The translations under genes were made by a program, and so were the position numbers. 64,000 nucleotides of DNA from Trametes villosa (taxonomy: Eukaryota; Basidiomycota; Agaricomycetes; Polyporales; Polyporaceae), in contig PUDQ02000003.1 of the NCBI GenBank assembly GCA_002964805.2, positions 186,001 to 250,000 of the forward strand. Reading direction: 5' to 3'. The notes under the pieces are model-generated. The model saw only the letters and a list, made by a program, of their open reading frames with translations, had not been told where the DNA came from and did no database searches. Positions 1 through 11,379 of the stretch are shown here, in pieces (the stretch's first letter is position 1; every line of letters begins with the position of its first letter).

Positions 1-3000
1 TGTCGGTCGACGAAGGGAGTTCGTGTGCCCACTGGAGAGAGTGGCTATGGGGTCCGCTCGCGTCGTGGGGAGACATATGAACGAACGGGGAGGGCAACGG
101 CGGGTGGTAGAAGGCAAGTCGAGTGACATGTCATGTTTCAAGATGTGGGGCCGGCATTGCGGAGGATGCGAAGGACGAGGCGAAGTCGACGTGTACGTCG
201 AAGGCCTACTACCTGGCAGGGCGGGCTTGGAATCAGTCGCCGCTATTCGAGCATACAAAGCAAGATCTTATACACACTGTACATATTTCTCTGTACATGC
301 CGGAGAATTTCTGGGGGTTTCCACACAGCCGATAAGTAGCGTGAAGCAACGGTGACGCTCAGCGCTCGTCGAGCCGCGAGCGCACTCGCAGTCGCACACG
401 CCACGAGGGAGCGGGAGAAGCGCGATCACGTGCCCGCGTCCGGTCCGTGCGCGCGCAGGCTCCGGCGCTTCCTGCCTTCGGCTTGCCGTGAGACGACGAC
501 GAGCTCGAAAGCCGCTGTATGCTGGACCCGCACGCCCGCTGAGAACTCTAGTATCGATACTTTCGCAACGCCGCGCCAGTCACCCAGCCTACCGAATTGG
601 TCTCCTCCGGTCGTCGGTGAGGCCGTCGCGCCCGCTGTGGTCACTGCGGTATGTTCCACCGAGCACTCTACTATGAGCACAAAGCCGTCTTATCTGTTGC
701 CGTATTCCTCTTGGACAGATCTGAAGCCGAATCCTCTTGAGCAGAACGAGGCTGCGGGAGCCTTGGAGAACGCCCGCGCGGCCGTAAGCAACACGGACGC
801 TAACTGCCTGTACTCGCACCTTTCATGTCCATCACCAATTCCCTTGCCCGTGGCCAGGCTAGCTCGCGCGCCGCAGCCCGTATGCCCACGCGTGTGCCGC
901 ACCACCACCGGATTATGCGGTCCTTCCCTTTTTTGAGCGGGATGGAAGATCATCCGGAGAAGCGCGAGGGGAGGGGGATCAGGTTCGCGAACGTACGCAC
1001 GTCCGTCCCACTCCTTGAAGCTTTGCTCACTGTTGCCTCCCATGCCATACCACGCTTGCGATAAAGTCGACCATCTCAGCATAACATTTCGTTCACGCAG
1101 AAGAAGACAGAAAAATGGCACACTGCCTCTGCGTGCAGTGCGTCCCCTTTGTTCACGCAAGTGTCGAAGCATCGCGCTAACCACACATCTAGCATGCGCC
1201 CACGAGACGCCTCTTTTGCTCGAAGATGTGTCTACCTACGCGCGCAAGATCTCCCCAGACGACATCGCGACCTAGAGAAAGAGGGGCGTGGGCGCGGCTC
1301 GCCGGTGTCCACGAGCCGCTCCTCAAGGTAAGTACACGATGCACTTCAGCGCAACATCAGCCTAATCGGTCTCAGTATTGCTCCGGGGCGCTTTTGGCTC
1401 ACCCCGCGTCCGCCACTAGCGCATGGTATGTAGCAGAGGCCCCCACGCCCGTACGACGTCGAACACATAACCCGGAACCCGGAGTCACAAATCGGCCTCT
1501 GGAGTATACTCGTGCACGAGACGGATCTCTTGCCTTATGGAAACGCACCTGCGCCCGCGCCGCGGCTCGAAAGCGCGCATCGCATCTCTACGCCCCGCTC
1601 TCTGTGTGCGGCGGGTCGCCTTCTGGCAGGAATGTGAGTGGCCCGGAGACGGGCCCGGCGCGTGTGCTAGCGTCCAGCTATGACAAGGCGCGGCCCCCTT
1701 CCGCTCGGTCGTCGAGCGCTGCGAGTGCTTCACGGGGTACATATCCAAGGTACGCCGCTCGATCTTACCAGGTGTCCACGCTCGACTTACCGTTCCTCAA
1801 CCCCGGCCTTGCGCTCAGGACCGGACCCGATGCTCTCGGCGCGCACCTCGCTGGCGAATGCACGAAGCCCGTCGTTCCTACTGTACACAAGTGCCGCTTT
1901 CCTACGGGCATGAGGCGTGCCGACTACCGCACGTATGGCACTGTAGACGTGCGCGCGTAGCACGGCAGACACTCCATCTGTGGTGGACGCCACGGCGGGC
2001 GCGACGAATACCTACGTCGAGCGTCCGAGCGTAGGTGAAACCGAACATCACAGATCACTGTACAGTCGTAGAATATACATATTCACGAGACACGAGGGAC
2101 GTCGACGTCGGGACGAGAGGGCGCGTGATCCAGCGCGTAACTACAGACATGAGGCACACATAACGAAGTACTGGTATCCGGGGCGCGGTCAGGGGAGCGG
2201 ACGCGGAAGCGACACACAAGAGGCAGCGAGCGCGATATCGTAGAGAAACGGATACATAGAGAGATGGCGACGGAACGGGGAGACATAGGTAAAGGAAGAG
2301 TCTGCGAGCCGGAGAGCGAAGGCGAGAGACTGCGTACATAGACGTGGTACGTAAGAAAACAACATACTTCGGTGCATATATCGTGGTCGGACAGCGAGCG
2401 TCGAACGTGCTAGGGAAGTTGGATCGGCATCTTCGAGAGCGTAACGTAGGGAGATACGGCACCGGGGATACGTAGGCGTCGAGGGATACGCCCAGGGCTT
2501 CTCCAGGGACGCACGCCTGAGGCCGAGGGGAAGGCGGTTGTGATGCATGCGCGGGAGGGGAGGTAGGACCGGGGGTTGAAAGGCTCGCGGCGGGCGCGCC
2601 GCGGAATCGTGAAACGTCCGGGCGGACGGTGGCGAGTGCCGATAGTGCGAAGGATAGCTGATAGCGAGGCAATTCCGGGACGCAATGGGGAGGGGGAGGT
2701 TGCGCGCGACGACAGCCTGAGGCCGTCGAGAGCATCGCGAGCGGGAATGGGCATGCAAGCATACGCGGGAAGACGGGGTATAGGGGTCTGCTGGACGCAA
2801 AGTGATCGTGGGCCGCAGCGCGAGAGGGGGGGTGTGACCAATAGTCCTTAGGGAGGTGCAATGGCAAGGGGGAGGGGCGTGGCGGTATAAGAGCCAAGGT
2901 CCCCGCTTGAGCCGCGCCTCTCGTTTTCGCTGGATGACTCACCGCGACTGTGCGGAGCCTGTGACGAATTCACCGTGACGGGACGGCAGAGGTCGTGAAC

Positions 3001-3123
3001 ATTGTCGTGGCCGCATGATCCGCTCCGAGAGAGGTGAGCTGCCACTCGGAGAGCGGTCCGCGCGGGCTAAGTGCGGCCTCAGAAATCTGTTTGTAGATTG
3101 AGTAGTCAAGAGTACTAACCTCA
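1..3123. other. No recognisable gene (3.1 kb)
   Basis: Several open frames of 190-295 codons occur here on both strands, but they overlap one another, are low in complexity (Arg, Pro and Ser rich) and contain no motif I recognise. I see no exon chain with consistent splice sites, no tRNA and no repeat. It is the far upstream flank of the DUF6535 gene's 3' end and is treated as non-coding. Confidence 0.5.
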
Positions 3124-5566
3124 CTAGACTATAACACCCCCAACGCGAAGGGTATTCGCCAGCTCGAGTGCCTTCGTCTGTATGAGTTGAGCCCATATCG
3201 TGTCTTCGTAGTCGCGGTATTCTGCGAGTTTCTCAGCCATGAGTAGGAGCTCCCGGAGAAGCTGGTCTCCGCGGCCAATGAACTGCAACACGATTGCAGT
3301 GTCTGCAGCGAGCCTCCATATGAGATTTGCGAGAACAGCAGTGTCAACAACCACCCGGAGCCCCTCCCTTTGGTTCTCCGCGAACGCATCAAACAAAGTG
3401 CGAGCTAAGAAGCTGAGAACATCCCGCGTGTAGGCTTGGACAGTTTTCATCTCTTCGGGGGAGGCGACTGGGTCGTAAAAATTGATCGCGGAACACAGGA
3501 GATGATTGCAAACGTTGATGCGTGCTGTCAGGCCTCCTTTTGCATCGATAAATGCGTTTTGCTCCTCGAAAAGGCGGACTTGACGATAAGACCCAATCAC
3601 GGCTGAAGTCGGTCTAGTCAGGAGGTGTCATAGTTCCGAAACACTACTGTCTTACCTAGTAAGGAGGCATTTGCTTTGGAATTATCCGCCGCAAATTTCT
3701 GGTAGAACATGCCATTCTTCTCCCCCTCCAACCAAGTGATATCCAGGAAGGGGATCCGCCTGTGCGAGGGTTCGAGGTCGTCCAAAATCGCATTGATCCC
3801 AGTTATACCCCACATCTTTATGGCTGTCCGGGCCGATCTCGGCCAAATAGCACACGTCGCGTAGAGTTCCAAGGCTTTCGTCTCGCTTTCTGACAGGGGT
3901 GAGCCGTCACTTGGATCATCGAGTACGCCGAGAATGATGTGGAGCCACAAGAGCGGATGTGGGTTGTCCCTGCCCAAAGGGCCGTCTTCCGGGAGGCCAG
4001 CGTGTTCCAACGAGGATTTGTGAAGTTTCTTGAAGTAATCGATCACCGCGGGTGGAGGCATAGTGGCGAGACAGACGGTCGCCGCTGAAAGGGCTTTCGG
4101 GTGCTGGGTGAAGGCGTAGGCATCGGCGAGGATTTGAGAATCCAGCTCATCGCGACACTCGTTGACGGCCATCCGTTCCCGCTCCACCATTGTGGGCTGG
4201 TGGGCCTCCCATCCCCCCGGGATCATGCACGCCATCCCCCAGCGTTCCAAGGCGATGCTGATTGAATCCAGCGGCGGTGCAAACATCCGCTCAGGCAAGG
4301 AAGAGAGGCGCGGGAACGTTGGTGAGATAGATGACCGGAGCGAAAGCGCGAGCCGGGCGAGAACCCGGAAAGACGGCGAGGCTGCCGCATATAGCCAGTG
4401 CAGCATTCGCTTGGGCTTCCACATTGAGTGAAGGGCGCGTGTTTGAGGGGTGAGGTAAGAGCAGTTTGTCTTGAAGAGTGGAAGGAGAGTGGTGACAATG
4501 GTGAAGACGCCCAGGAGGCTCACAAGCGCGGAAGAGATGGCGGCGACAACGTTATGGAGGTTCCAGAGCAAGACGAGGAGGCCTGCGAGGAAGCATCCGA
4601 GGGCGATCTGAAGTAGAACTGGGATGACACCGATGATGTCCTCCACCCGCCAAGCGATGAGGTTGAACAGCCGGTACTGGCGTAAGCGAGCGATTGCGAC
4701 GGTGTCCCCTACGGCGCCACTGGTGTATGCACTCAGCCATTGCCGGGCCGTGATGCCAACGGTTGCAGCAGCGAGACTGAGGATGAGGCCGGAGAACCAT
4801 AGACTGTTGAGCCACACCGCCCAGTGCGCAACGGAGGTGGGTGCGTTGGCGTTGGCGTTGCGTCCGTCGTACGGCTGCTGGGTGGAATTGACAAACGGCG
4901 GGTGGATGGAGAAGCTTGCCAGCTGGGCGGATATCTGCTGTAGCACTGCAAAGGAGGGATCGGGTGGGGTAGACGGCTGGAGTAGAAGATACGACTGGAC
5001 GTTGAACGTTGTGAGAATAGCCGAGAATAAGCCAGCCTATAGTTGCGCACTTTGTTAACAAGACTATACGCGCCATTGGTTGAATAACGGATCACGTACG
5101 AATACCAGATACGTGTCGATCTCCTCCTTCCAGCGCTTTATCATCTCATCGCTGTATGCCTGTGCCATCCCGGCGGCGTCCGACCAGGCTTGGACTGTCT
5201 CCTCAGGCGTGTGAACCTTGCTTCGTGCTGCTAGTATGTCCTGGGAGATACTACCTGAGTCCTACAGACTCGAAGCTGACGCCGATATGTATGGCTTACC
5301 TTAATGTTAGCCTTTTTCGGGATCTCAGGGCGCCCCGATGCTGCCCCTGTCGCAGCCCTTGCATCCCGTTCCTAATATTCATTCACCTTCTGTTATAAAA
5401 AGCACGGTGCAGAGCAGAATATACTCACATCCTGTCGTGTAACGTGTTCTGTCGGCGCCGCTGATTCAAGTGCAGATGTCCCCTGGGGCTCGTTTCCTGA
5501 AAAGTGCGGGTCTGGTGAGGGGTCGTCGACCAATGGTTGGCCCGGTTCGTAGGGTGTGCGAGACAT
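3124..5566 (-). CDS. DUF6535 multi-pass membrane protein
   Basis: Five exons on the minus strand: 5566-5429, 5371-5300, 5240-5100, 5036-3656 and 3602-3124; they sum to 737 codons (736 aa). The fungal DUF6535 domain spans roughly residues 80-300. It starts with an amphipathic stretch containing RWKEEIDTYLVF, then AGLFSAILTTF, then hydrophobic segments including WLNSLWFSGLILSLAAATVG with the following ITARQWL, and two more around IIGVIPVLLQIALGCFLAGL. The C-terminal half is a helical soluble region without a known domain. The first in-frame ATG follows an in-frame stop at about 5629, which fixes the start. DUF6535 proteins are common and expanded in Agaricomycetes; they are membrane proteins of unknown function, and this entry adds no functional clue beyond that. 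The domain call is firm; the two smallest 5' exons are less sure. Confidence 0.82.
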
Positions 5567-6931
5567 CAAGGGGAAGTCAGGCCAGCGGCAGTTGGGGGCG
5601 AGGTCAGGAGGGGTATGCGGCAGCAACCCCTACAGAAGTTTTTATGGAAGGCGGAACAGCGTGCCCCTCCTCGCGCTGTTTCCTTGTCCTTCGTGGACTG
5701 CGCGTGCAGCTGCATAATATAGAAGTCAGTCCACCCGTAGTATGACCCGTAGTATTACATACCGATACACCCTCGACATGTCACATTCCGGACCTCCTAG
5801 TATCACGACGCCCAAGAGCAGGCCTTCCAGACTAATATCACCTGCATCCGGAGGCTGAACGTGGGCCACGCACTGAGTAACACTATTCTGGCGACGTCTG
5901 TGTGCTCTACTTCAAGCCGATGATGGCTCATTCAACGCTCGGAACGCATTCGACCCTCAGGCCTCATAGTCCACGAACCCCTGGGACCTCACACGTCATA
6001 GCGAGAGAGGGTCCGCCCGGGCGTATGCAGGGAGACGCACAGAAAGCGTGCAGCTCACAAATGGAACCCGCGCCACTTGGGGCACCCTGCAGCCTCCTGG
6101 TGAGTTTCCCGCACACTCGATGCAAAAACGACAACCCACGCGCACGAAAAATGCAGTCTCTCAGTCGCTCCTAGGAATGCCCCTGGCCGAAGGGCAGATA
6201 TGCGTCCGGATGCGCACAGAGTATGCTCGCTGGGTGGAGGGTATGCCTGCTGGAGCGGTGCTCGCGCCTACTTCGCCAAATTGCCGCCCTGCATATGCAC
6301 CGTGTAAGTGAGGCTGGTTCTTCCTGTCTTGGCATGTGCTATTCTGGCTCTCCACATTCCTCTCGCGTTCGACGCGTGCATATATCCAGCAGCGGGGATA
6401 GCAACAGCGAGTAATGATGCAGAACGCCGGCTCGACCGAAGACCATTTGCGCAAGCCCTGCGGTATGCTCCGACCCGCGTAGGCTTCACTGTGTATAATT
6501 CTCGCCGCCCATATGGGCGGTAAGAGGGAAAAGGAAGAGGATGACGTACCACTACGATCCAGAGGCGAACATCGCCGCACGGTCGCTTGACGTTCGTCGT
6601 GTGTCAGGACACCTTCTTTGCCACCTCGCGACGTGGAAGTGTGCGCAGGCTCGGCTCGTTGCAGTCTTAGTCAAATCCATACCATAGTTCGCGCCCGCGC
6701 GCCTACAGTGCCGTCGAGTTGCTTTATTGGTAGTTCTACCGGGGTCGCTGGTCAAATTGGTGTTCGTGATGACCTGGATAAACAGGTTAAACAGGTTCTG
6801 GGAATAGCATGGAAAGCGCACGCTACACTGTACACAGTACACGCCCGGGAGGGCGAGAATAAGACACGCCCAGCGCACTGGGGCGTACATTCGGAATGAA
6901 GATCTCGCGTATGCGTGCCATAGATGACTTG
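5567..6931. other. No gene seen
   Basis: This is the upstream flank of the DUF6535 gene and the downstream flank of the MYND gene. Only short overlapping open frames are present, with no motif or splice-consistent exon set that I can support. Confidence 0.5.
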
Positions 6932-7191
6932 TTAAGCTATTGCCTCCTCCAGTGGTAAGTGCATGCCCACAAAGAGATCCGTGCCGAAGAATGCATTCAC
7001 GCGCTGAATCTCGTCAAAGGCAGGTGGCACTTGTCAAAGACGCTAAGAAGGGAGTCATTCAGTCATTCATCATGAGTGGGCGTGCAAGGGGCCGGAGGCG
7101 CAAAGGTGATACTCACGCATACAGCGTGCGAGGCGGATGCATCGAGCACCCATTCGTGCGCATACACGCCAGCCCCAAGAAGATGCTGACA
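6932..7191 (-). CDS. Possible 3' exons of the MYND gene
   Basis: Two short minus-strand blocks look coding. Block 7191-7117 (75 nt) begins CQHLLGAGVYAHEWVLD and ends at a GTGAGT donor. Block 7003-6932 (72 nt) reads RVNAFFGTDLFVGMHLPLEE and ends with TAA. Both are in phase 0 with AG acceptors and could be spliced onto the MYND-protein gene upstream if its apparent stop at 7344 lies in an intron; the only donors I see near that stop are weak (GTGGTG, GTGTGC). It could equally be remains of a different gene. Inference only. Confidence 0.35.
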
Positions 7192-7343
7192 CTCTGATGA
7201 CACTCAAGCGACCGAGTAAGTAAAGCATATTGATACATATGTGGATATATGCTCTATACACACAGCGCAGACGATCGGTGAGCAAAGGCGAGACGTCGTA
7301 TGCAGAACGTATGGATACTCACACATTGTTGAACCCCCTTTCG

Positions 7344-8147
7344 CTAGCACACCACCCCTTCGTTGAGCCGGCTCAGCACCCAATGCTTCCAATTCGCACC
7401 CGGGTCCTCCACCGGCGACGGCTCGTCCGAGAAGCCCATCATCACCACGTTCACCACGTTCGGATCGATGCACATCAGCACGACCTCCATCGCGCCCAAT
7501 GAGCCGCTCAAGACGTTCAGCTCCGTCGCTGACTTGAGCTGTCCCTTCATCTCCGCGACCTGGTCCGGGGGAAACGCGCTAAACGGCACGACCGCCGCGC
7601 CGAGCGCCCAGAACGCCGTCTCCGTACGCGTCGAGCTCGGGCGCGGGCGGAGGAAGATGACGAAGACGACCTCCTGCGCGCGCTGCGGGTTCTTCGCGAC
7701 GCCGAGCGCGGCCTGCGCGGCGCTGGAGATCGTCGGGCGGTGCTTAGATGTGAACGCGCGGAGGTCTTTCATCGGCTTCGGCTCGCCCCCGCCATTGGGC
7801 TGGTACTTGCGATTGAGGGCACACTTCTGCTTGTGCCTCCCCCACCCCTTCTTCTGACATTCCTTACTCTGATAGATGATGAAAAAGACGTTAGCGTAAC
7901 AAGACAGAGGAGTACTCACGCAGTATATTTCGATCTGACACCCCCCGCACCGGAAGAAGGTGACGCCCTCCCGTCTCGACTTGAAGCAAAACTGGCACTG
8001 CATCAGCCCCTTGTGCAGCTCGCCCTTCTGGTCGTTGCCGCGATGCTGCGGCGGAGGCGGCTCGCCCGCGATCAACCAGAGGTTGTACTGGAACTCGCAG
8101 CACTCGCATCCGATCTCCAGATGGTCAACTAGACTCCCCATATTCAT
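7344..8147 (-). CDS. MYND-type zinc-finger protein
   Basis: Exons 8147-7920 and 7868-7344 on the minus strand give 250 aa. The intervening 51 bp have no stop and are a multiple of three, but start GTGAGT and end ATCAG and interrupt the zinc finger, so I treat them as an intron. The finger lies at about residues 52-95, with pairs CQFC, CGGC and, across the splice, C then SKEC, closing with HKQKC: the Cys-rich, His-Cys ending pattern of MYND domains, which bind short peptide motifs in partner proteins. The rest of the protein is hydrophilic, then has a compact region around ETAFWALGAAVVPFSAF that is not assignable. The start was set at the second ATG-rich region (MNMGSL). The gene may continue in two further exons down to 6932. 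Confidence 0.8.
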   Translation of the reverse strand: MNMGSLVDHLEIGCECCEFQYNLWLIAGEPPPPQHRGNDQKGELHKGLMQCQFCFKSRREGVTFFRCGGCQIEIYCVSTPLSCYANVFFIIYQSKECQKKGWGRHKQKCALNRKYQPNGGGEPKPMKDLRAFTSKHRPTISSAAQAALGVAKNPQRAQEVVFVIFLRPRPSSTRTETAFWALGAAVVPFSAFPPDQVAEMKGQLKSATELNVLSGSLGAMEVVLMCIDPNVVNVVMMGFSDEPSPVEDPGANWKHWVLSRLNEGVVC

Positions 8148-8551
8148 CCTGAGCAGTCCTGAGGAGTGAGCAGATCTACAGCGAGGCAGCAAGTGTCTGC
8201 GAAAAGCGAACCAGGACCAAGGAGATGGTGAGAGGAGAAACCAAGAATATTTCGGCGTTCGCGCGCGTGCCCCTCGCAGTCCGTCAAATTCGGATTGGGT
8301 CGGGAAAAACGGGCCGGTCTCGCGGAAACAACGGTCCGCTTATCCCGAAGTGAGGAGCGTTACAGTCAGGGGCTAGCGTTCCTCGCGCATCCACTGTGGC
8401 GCGAGGTGCTGGTGAACATCCGCATGCGAACCAAACAGCTGAACGGCGTTCCCAGTCGATCAATACAAATACAGATATGTTTTGTGAACTGCAACAACAC
8501 CGACAACGACTCTCCGGCGGCGACTTCAGCCACATAGACTACCCAGTACCT
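8148..8551. other. Intergenic, MYND promoter side
   Basis: About 400 bp between the start of the MYND gene and the stop of the aldo-keto reductase gene, both on the minus strand. It should hold the MYND promoter and the reductase 3' end. No specific element is recognised. Confidence 0.5.
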
Positions 8552-9959
8552 TCACGCGATCTTAATCTGGTTCGCTGCGTCCTTCTCCGCATCGTCGTTG
8601 AAGATGTTGATGTCCCAGAAGACCGGGTACGTCGTCTTCACGTTGTACCGCTTCGGGTTCTTGCGCCCCAGGTCCGTCAGCGTCTCGAAGTCCTCCTCCG
8701 GCAGCTCGACCTGCTGGAAGTTCGACTCGATGCGTTCTGCAGCATAGTCAGCCCCCGCCTCGGCCTCAGAAAGTACACGCGGCGAGAGGACGCACCGGGG
8801 GTGACGCTCTTGGGGATAACGGAGTACCCGCGCTTCGCGCCCCACGCGATGAGCACCTGCGCGGGCGTCGCGTTCAGCTTCTTCGCGATCGCCTCCACCT
8901 CGGGGTAGTCGGTCAGCTTCTTGTGCCCGGACACTGCACGCGGTTGTCAGTATGTGCAGTAATGTGACCATGCGGGCGACGTACTGTTGTTCCCAAGCGG
9001 GCTGTACGCGGTGATGTGGATGTTGTGCTCCTTGGAGAATTGGACGAGGTCGTCCTGGAGCAGCAGCGGGTGCGCCTCGATCTGGTTCGCAACCTTGCGT
9101 GATACGTGCCGCATCAGTCTGCGTAGTATTGAAAGGGCACAAGCGACATACAGGCCACACGCCGGTCGCCTCAGCAATGCCCTTGATGTGCTCGATCGAG
9201 AAGTTCGAGACGCCGATAGCCTTGACCTGTCCGCCAACTACTCAGCCGAAGTCGCAGAGCGTTACAGGAAGCCGCACACACCTTTCCCGTGTCCCGCAGC
9301 TTGATCATCGCCTTCCACGTATCCACCAAGCTCGTCTCGGTATCCAAAAGAACCCATCCCGGCCTGTTCGGGTCCTCGGGCTCGAAGCCCTTGTTCAGCC
9401 CCGGCGGGAACGCGACCGGCCAGTGCACCACTGCGTTGCAGCCACAGCACCGTCAGCAGCCGCTCTTCGGGGACGCGCGAGAGGGGAGAAACGCACGGTA
9501 GAGGTCGAGGTAGTCGAGCTGGAGCTGCTTGAGCGTCTCGTCGAGCTCCTTCTCGACCTCCTCCGGGCGGTGCGACGTGTTCCAGAGCTTGGACGTGATG
9601 AAGAGCTCCTCACGCTTCACCACGGACGGGATCACCTTCTTCAACGCGCGGCCGACCTGGTGACGCGTGCGGGCGGTCCGTGTCCGTCAGCCCGGCTCGA
9701 CCCTAAGGCGAAGGGCGGGCGTGCGCACCTCGTCCTGGTTCCCGTACACCATCGCGCAGTCGATGTGTCGGTACCCCGAGCGGATCGCGTGCTCAACCTA
9801 CGCCCACCACCGATCCCGCACGTCAGTCCAGTCCCATCGCTTGGAGGGAGGCAGACGTACAGCACGCTCGACCTCGTTCGGCTTCGAGAGCCACGTCCCG
9901 AGCCCGATCTGCGGGATCGTCGCCCCCGTCGAGAGCGCCAGCGTCTTCCCAAACGACAT
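8552..9959 (-). CDS. Aldo-keto reductase (AKR, NADP-dependent)
   Basis: Eight exons on the minus strand (9959-9861, 9797-9729, 9656-9497, 9430-9282, 9226-9152, 9093-8985, 8933-8796, 8736-8552) sum to 328 codons, 327 aa, the usual AKR length. The (beta/alpha)8 family signatures appear in order: IGLGTW near the N-terminus; [13 protein letters not shown], giving catalytic Asp and Tyr; ITSKLWN with the catalytic Lys; LVHWP with the catalytic His; NQIEAHPLL; and AYSPLGNN. The C-terminal KSVTPERIESNF is the usual NADP-phosphate-binding segment. Such enzymes reduce aldehydes and sugars (glyceraldehyde, xylose and similar) in the cytosol. The substrate cannot be told from sequence. Introns are short (about 50-70 bp) with normal GT..AG ends. 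Confidence 0.93.
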
Positions 9960-10631
9960 CTTGCCTCACAGTCTGCTCGTGCGTGTTCCGATTTAGCGAG
10001 GGCGGAGGGGGGCGTGCCACAGGAGAGAATGGGGAGATGGACAAGCCGATAGCGTCGACGAGGTCCGGATTTATACCGCGGGGGCAGTATTGCATCAGAA
10101 CCCCTCCGCGGGGTGTCCAATGTTCGCGATGCCCTTCAGATGGTCGAGCCGGGCCGTCGGGCCGCAGACGCACAGGGGGGAGTCCTCTGACCGGGGACGA
10201 CCGATCTCGCGAGGTTCACTGAGACCGGGGCTGCGGTCGGATGACCACGAGCGGAACAGCGGGATCGAGGTGTGGGATGGAGGGCGGGGAAAGGCGAGCT
10301 GAATCTGGGACTGTGAGAGGATTGGCGGACGAGGGGCAGGGAAGCGCTCACCAGGGAGCCACCGGGGGCCCGTCGTCGAACAACCGCGATGGGAGGACGA
10401 CACAGCTCCGGACTGACGTGCGGTGAGTTGCGGGGCGGACACGCGCAATGAAGTAGGTCAGGAAATATATCAGACAAGAGAGTCTATGAGAGCATCGGTG
10501 CACTGGACGGTATGAGTGTCGATAGTGCAGACTCGGGTTCGCGATACGAGAGAGAAAAAGGATGGAGATCGCCAGCTCGGGGCGCATCAACGTCCATCTG
10601 CTCGATAACGGCATGGCATACCGAAAGATGC
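9960..10631. other. Intergenic, AKR promoter side
   Basis: Upstream of the aldo-keto reductase and downstream of a decayed subfamily A fragment. GC-rich, no convincing exon; nothing else recognised. Confidence 0.5.
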
Positions 10632-11014
10632 TCAAGGCCAGGTGGGGATGTAGGGCCAACACAACGGTCGGGAGGAGACGTAAAACCGTGAATGCTTCAA
10701 GTTGCAAATGCCAAACGCAACTTCCGCCACATCCTCTGCGGGCGGAGGCCTGCGGACGACGGGGATATCGTATTCAGCAGTGGGGCGTATCCCATTGTCA
10801 GCGTGTCAATGTACTCACCGCAGATGCGGTGAATTGCGCTCCCGACCTTCTGTCGTCCAAAGCGACTCAAGTCTTATGGGCAAGTACCGGAGAATGTGCT
10901 ACCAGCGCAGCATATGCGCGAAGACGAGCGTGCTGGAGGATCATGACAACACTGGTGAGCACAGTCTATGAGCGCCACCCAAGCGTGAAAGCACTTACTT
11001 GAGAATCTCTGCGG
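10632..11014 (-). pseudogene. Decayed 3' end of a subfamily A gene
   Basis: Read on the minus strand, this matches the last part of gene A1 in order: a damaged end of exon 2 followed by GTAAGT (about 11014-10993), the start of exon 3 (ILQHARLRAYAALVAHSP, compare IVQEARVRAYAALTAHSP in A1), a premature TGA, a GTGAGT..CAG intron, exon 4 (LRPQRMWRKLRL) and the shared 3' flank beginning GAGCATCTTTCGGTATGC. Exons 1 and most of 2 are missing. It lies in the opposite orientation to A1-A5. A relic of an earlier duplication, not a functional gene. Confidence 0.75.
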
Positions 11015-11379
11015 TAGGCCGCCACCACCAAGTGTGCACCTGCACCACAAAGATGTCGCAAAGAGACGTCCCCTTCCAACTAGATACCTGGGTACTCCTT
11101 ATGGTTCTCCTTGGGAGAAGCATAGCAGCTAGTACGCTGTGTATTGTTATGTATTGCAGTTGGCCAGTTTTGCGTGGTGAGGGTCCGTAGGAGAGAAGAC
11201 GACAGCGGACCCTCGCGGTGGGCGCGCGCGCATTTTCCTCCAGCGCTTCCAGTGCAAATAGGCGCTCACACTGCTCCTTCTCCTTCGTCTCCTCTGAGTC
11301 TTTCGCCCCCTCTCATAAATTGCTCAGTTGCCGGTACCCTCGCGAACGCCCTCGTTAAGACTGAAAACTCTCAACCGCC

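Noticed and set aside
2055..2942. A 295-codon minus-strand open frame
   Set aside because: Low complexity, overlapped by equally long frames in other phases and on the other strand, no motif and no start context.
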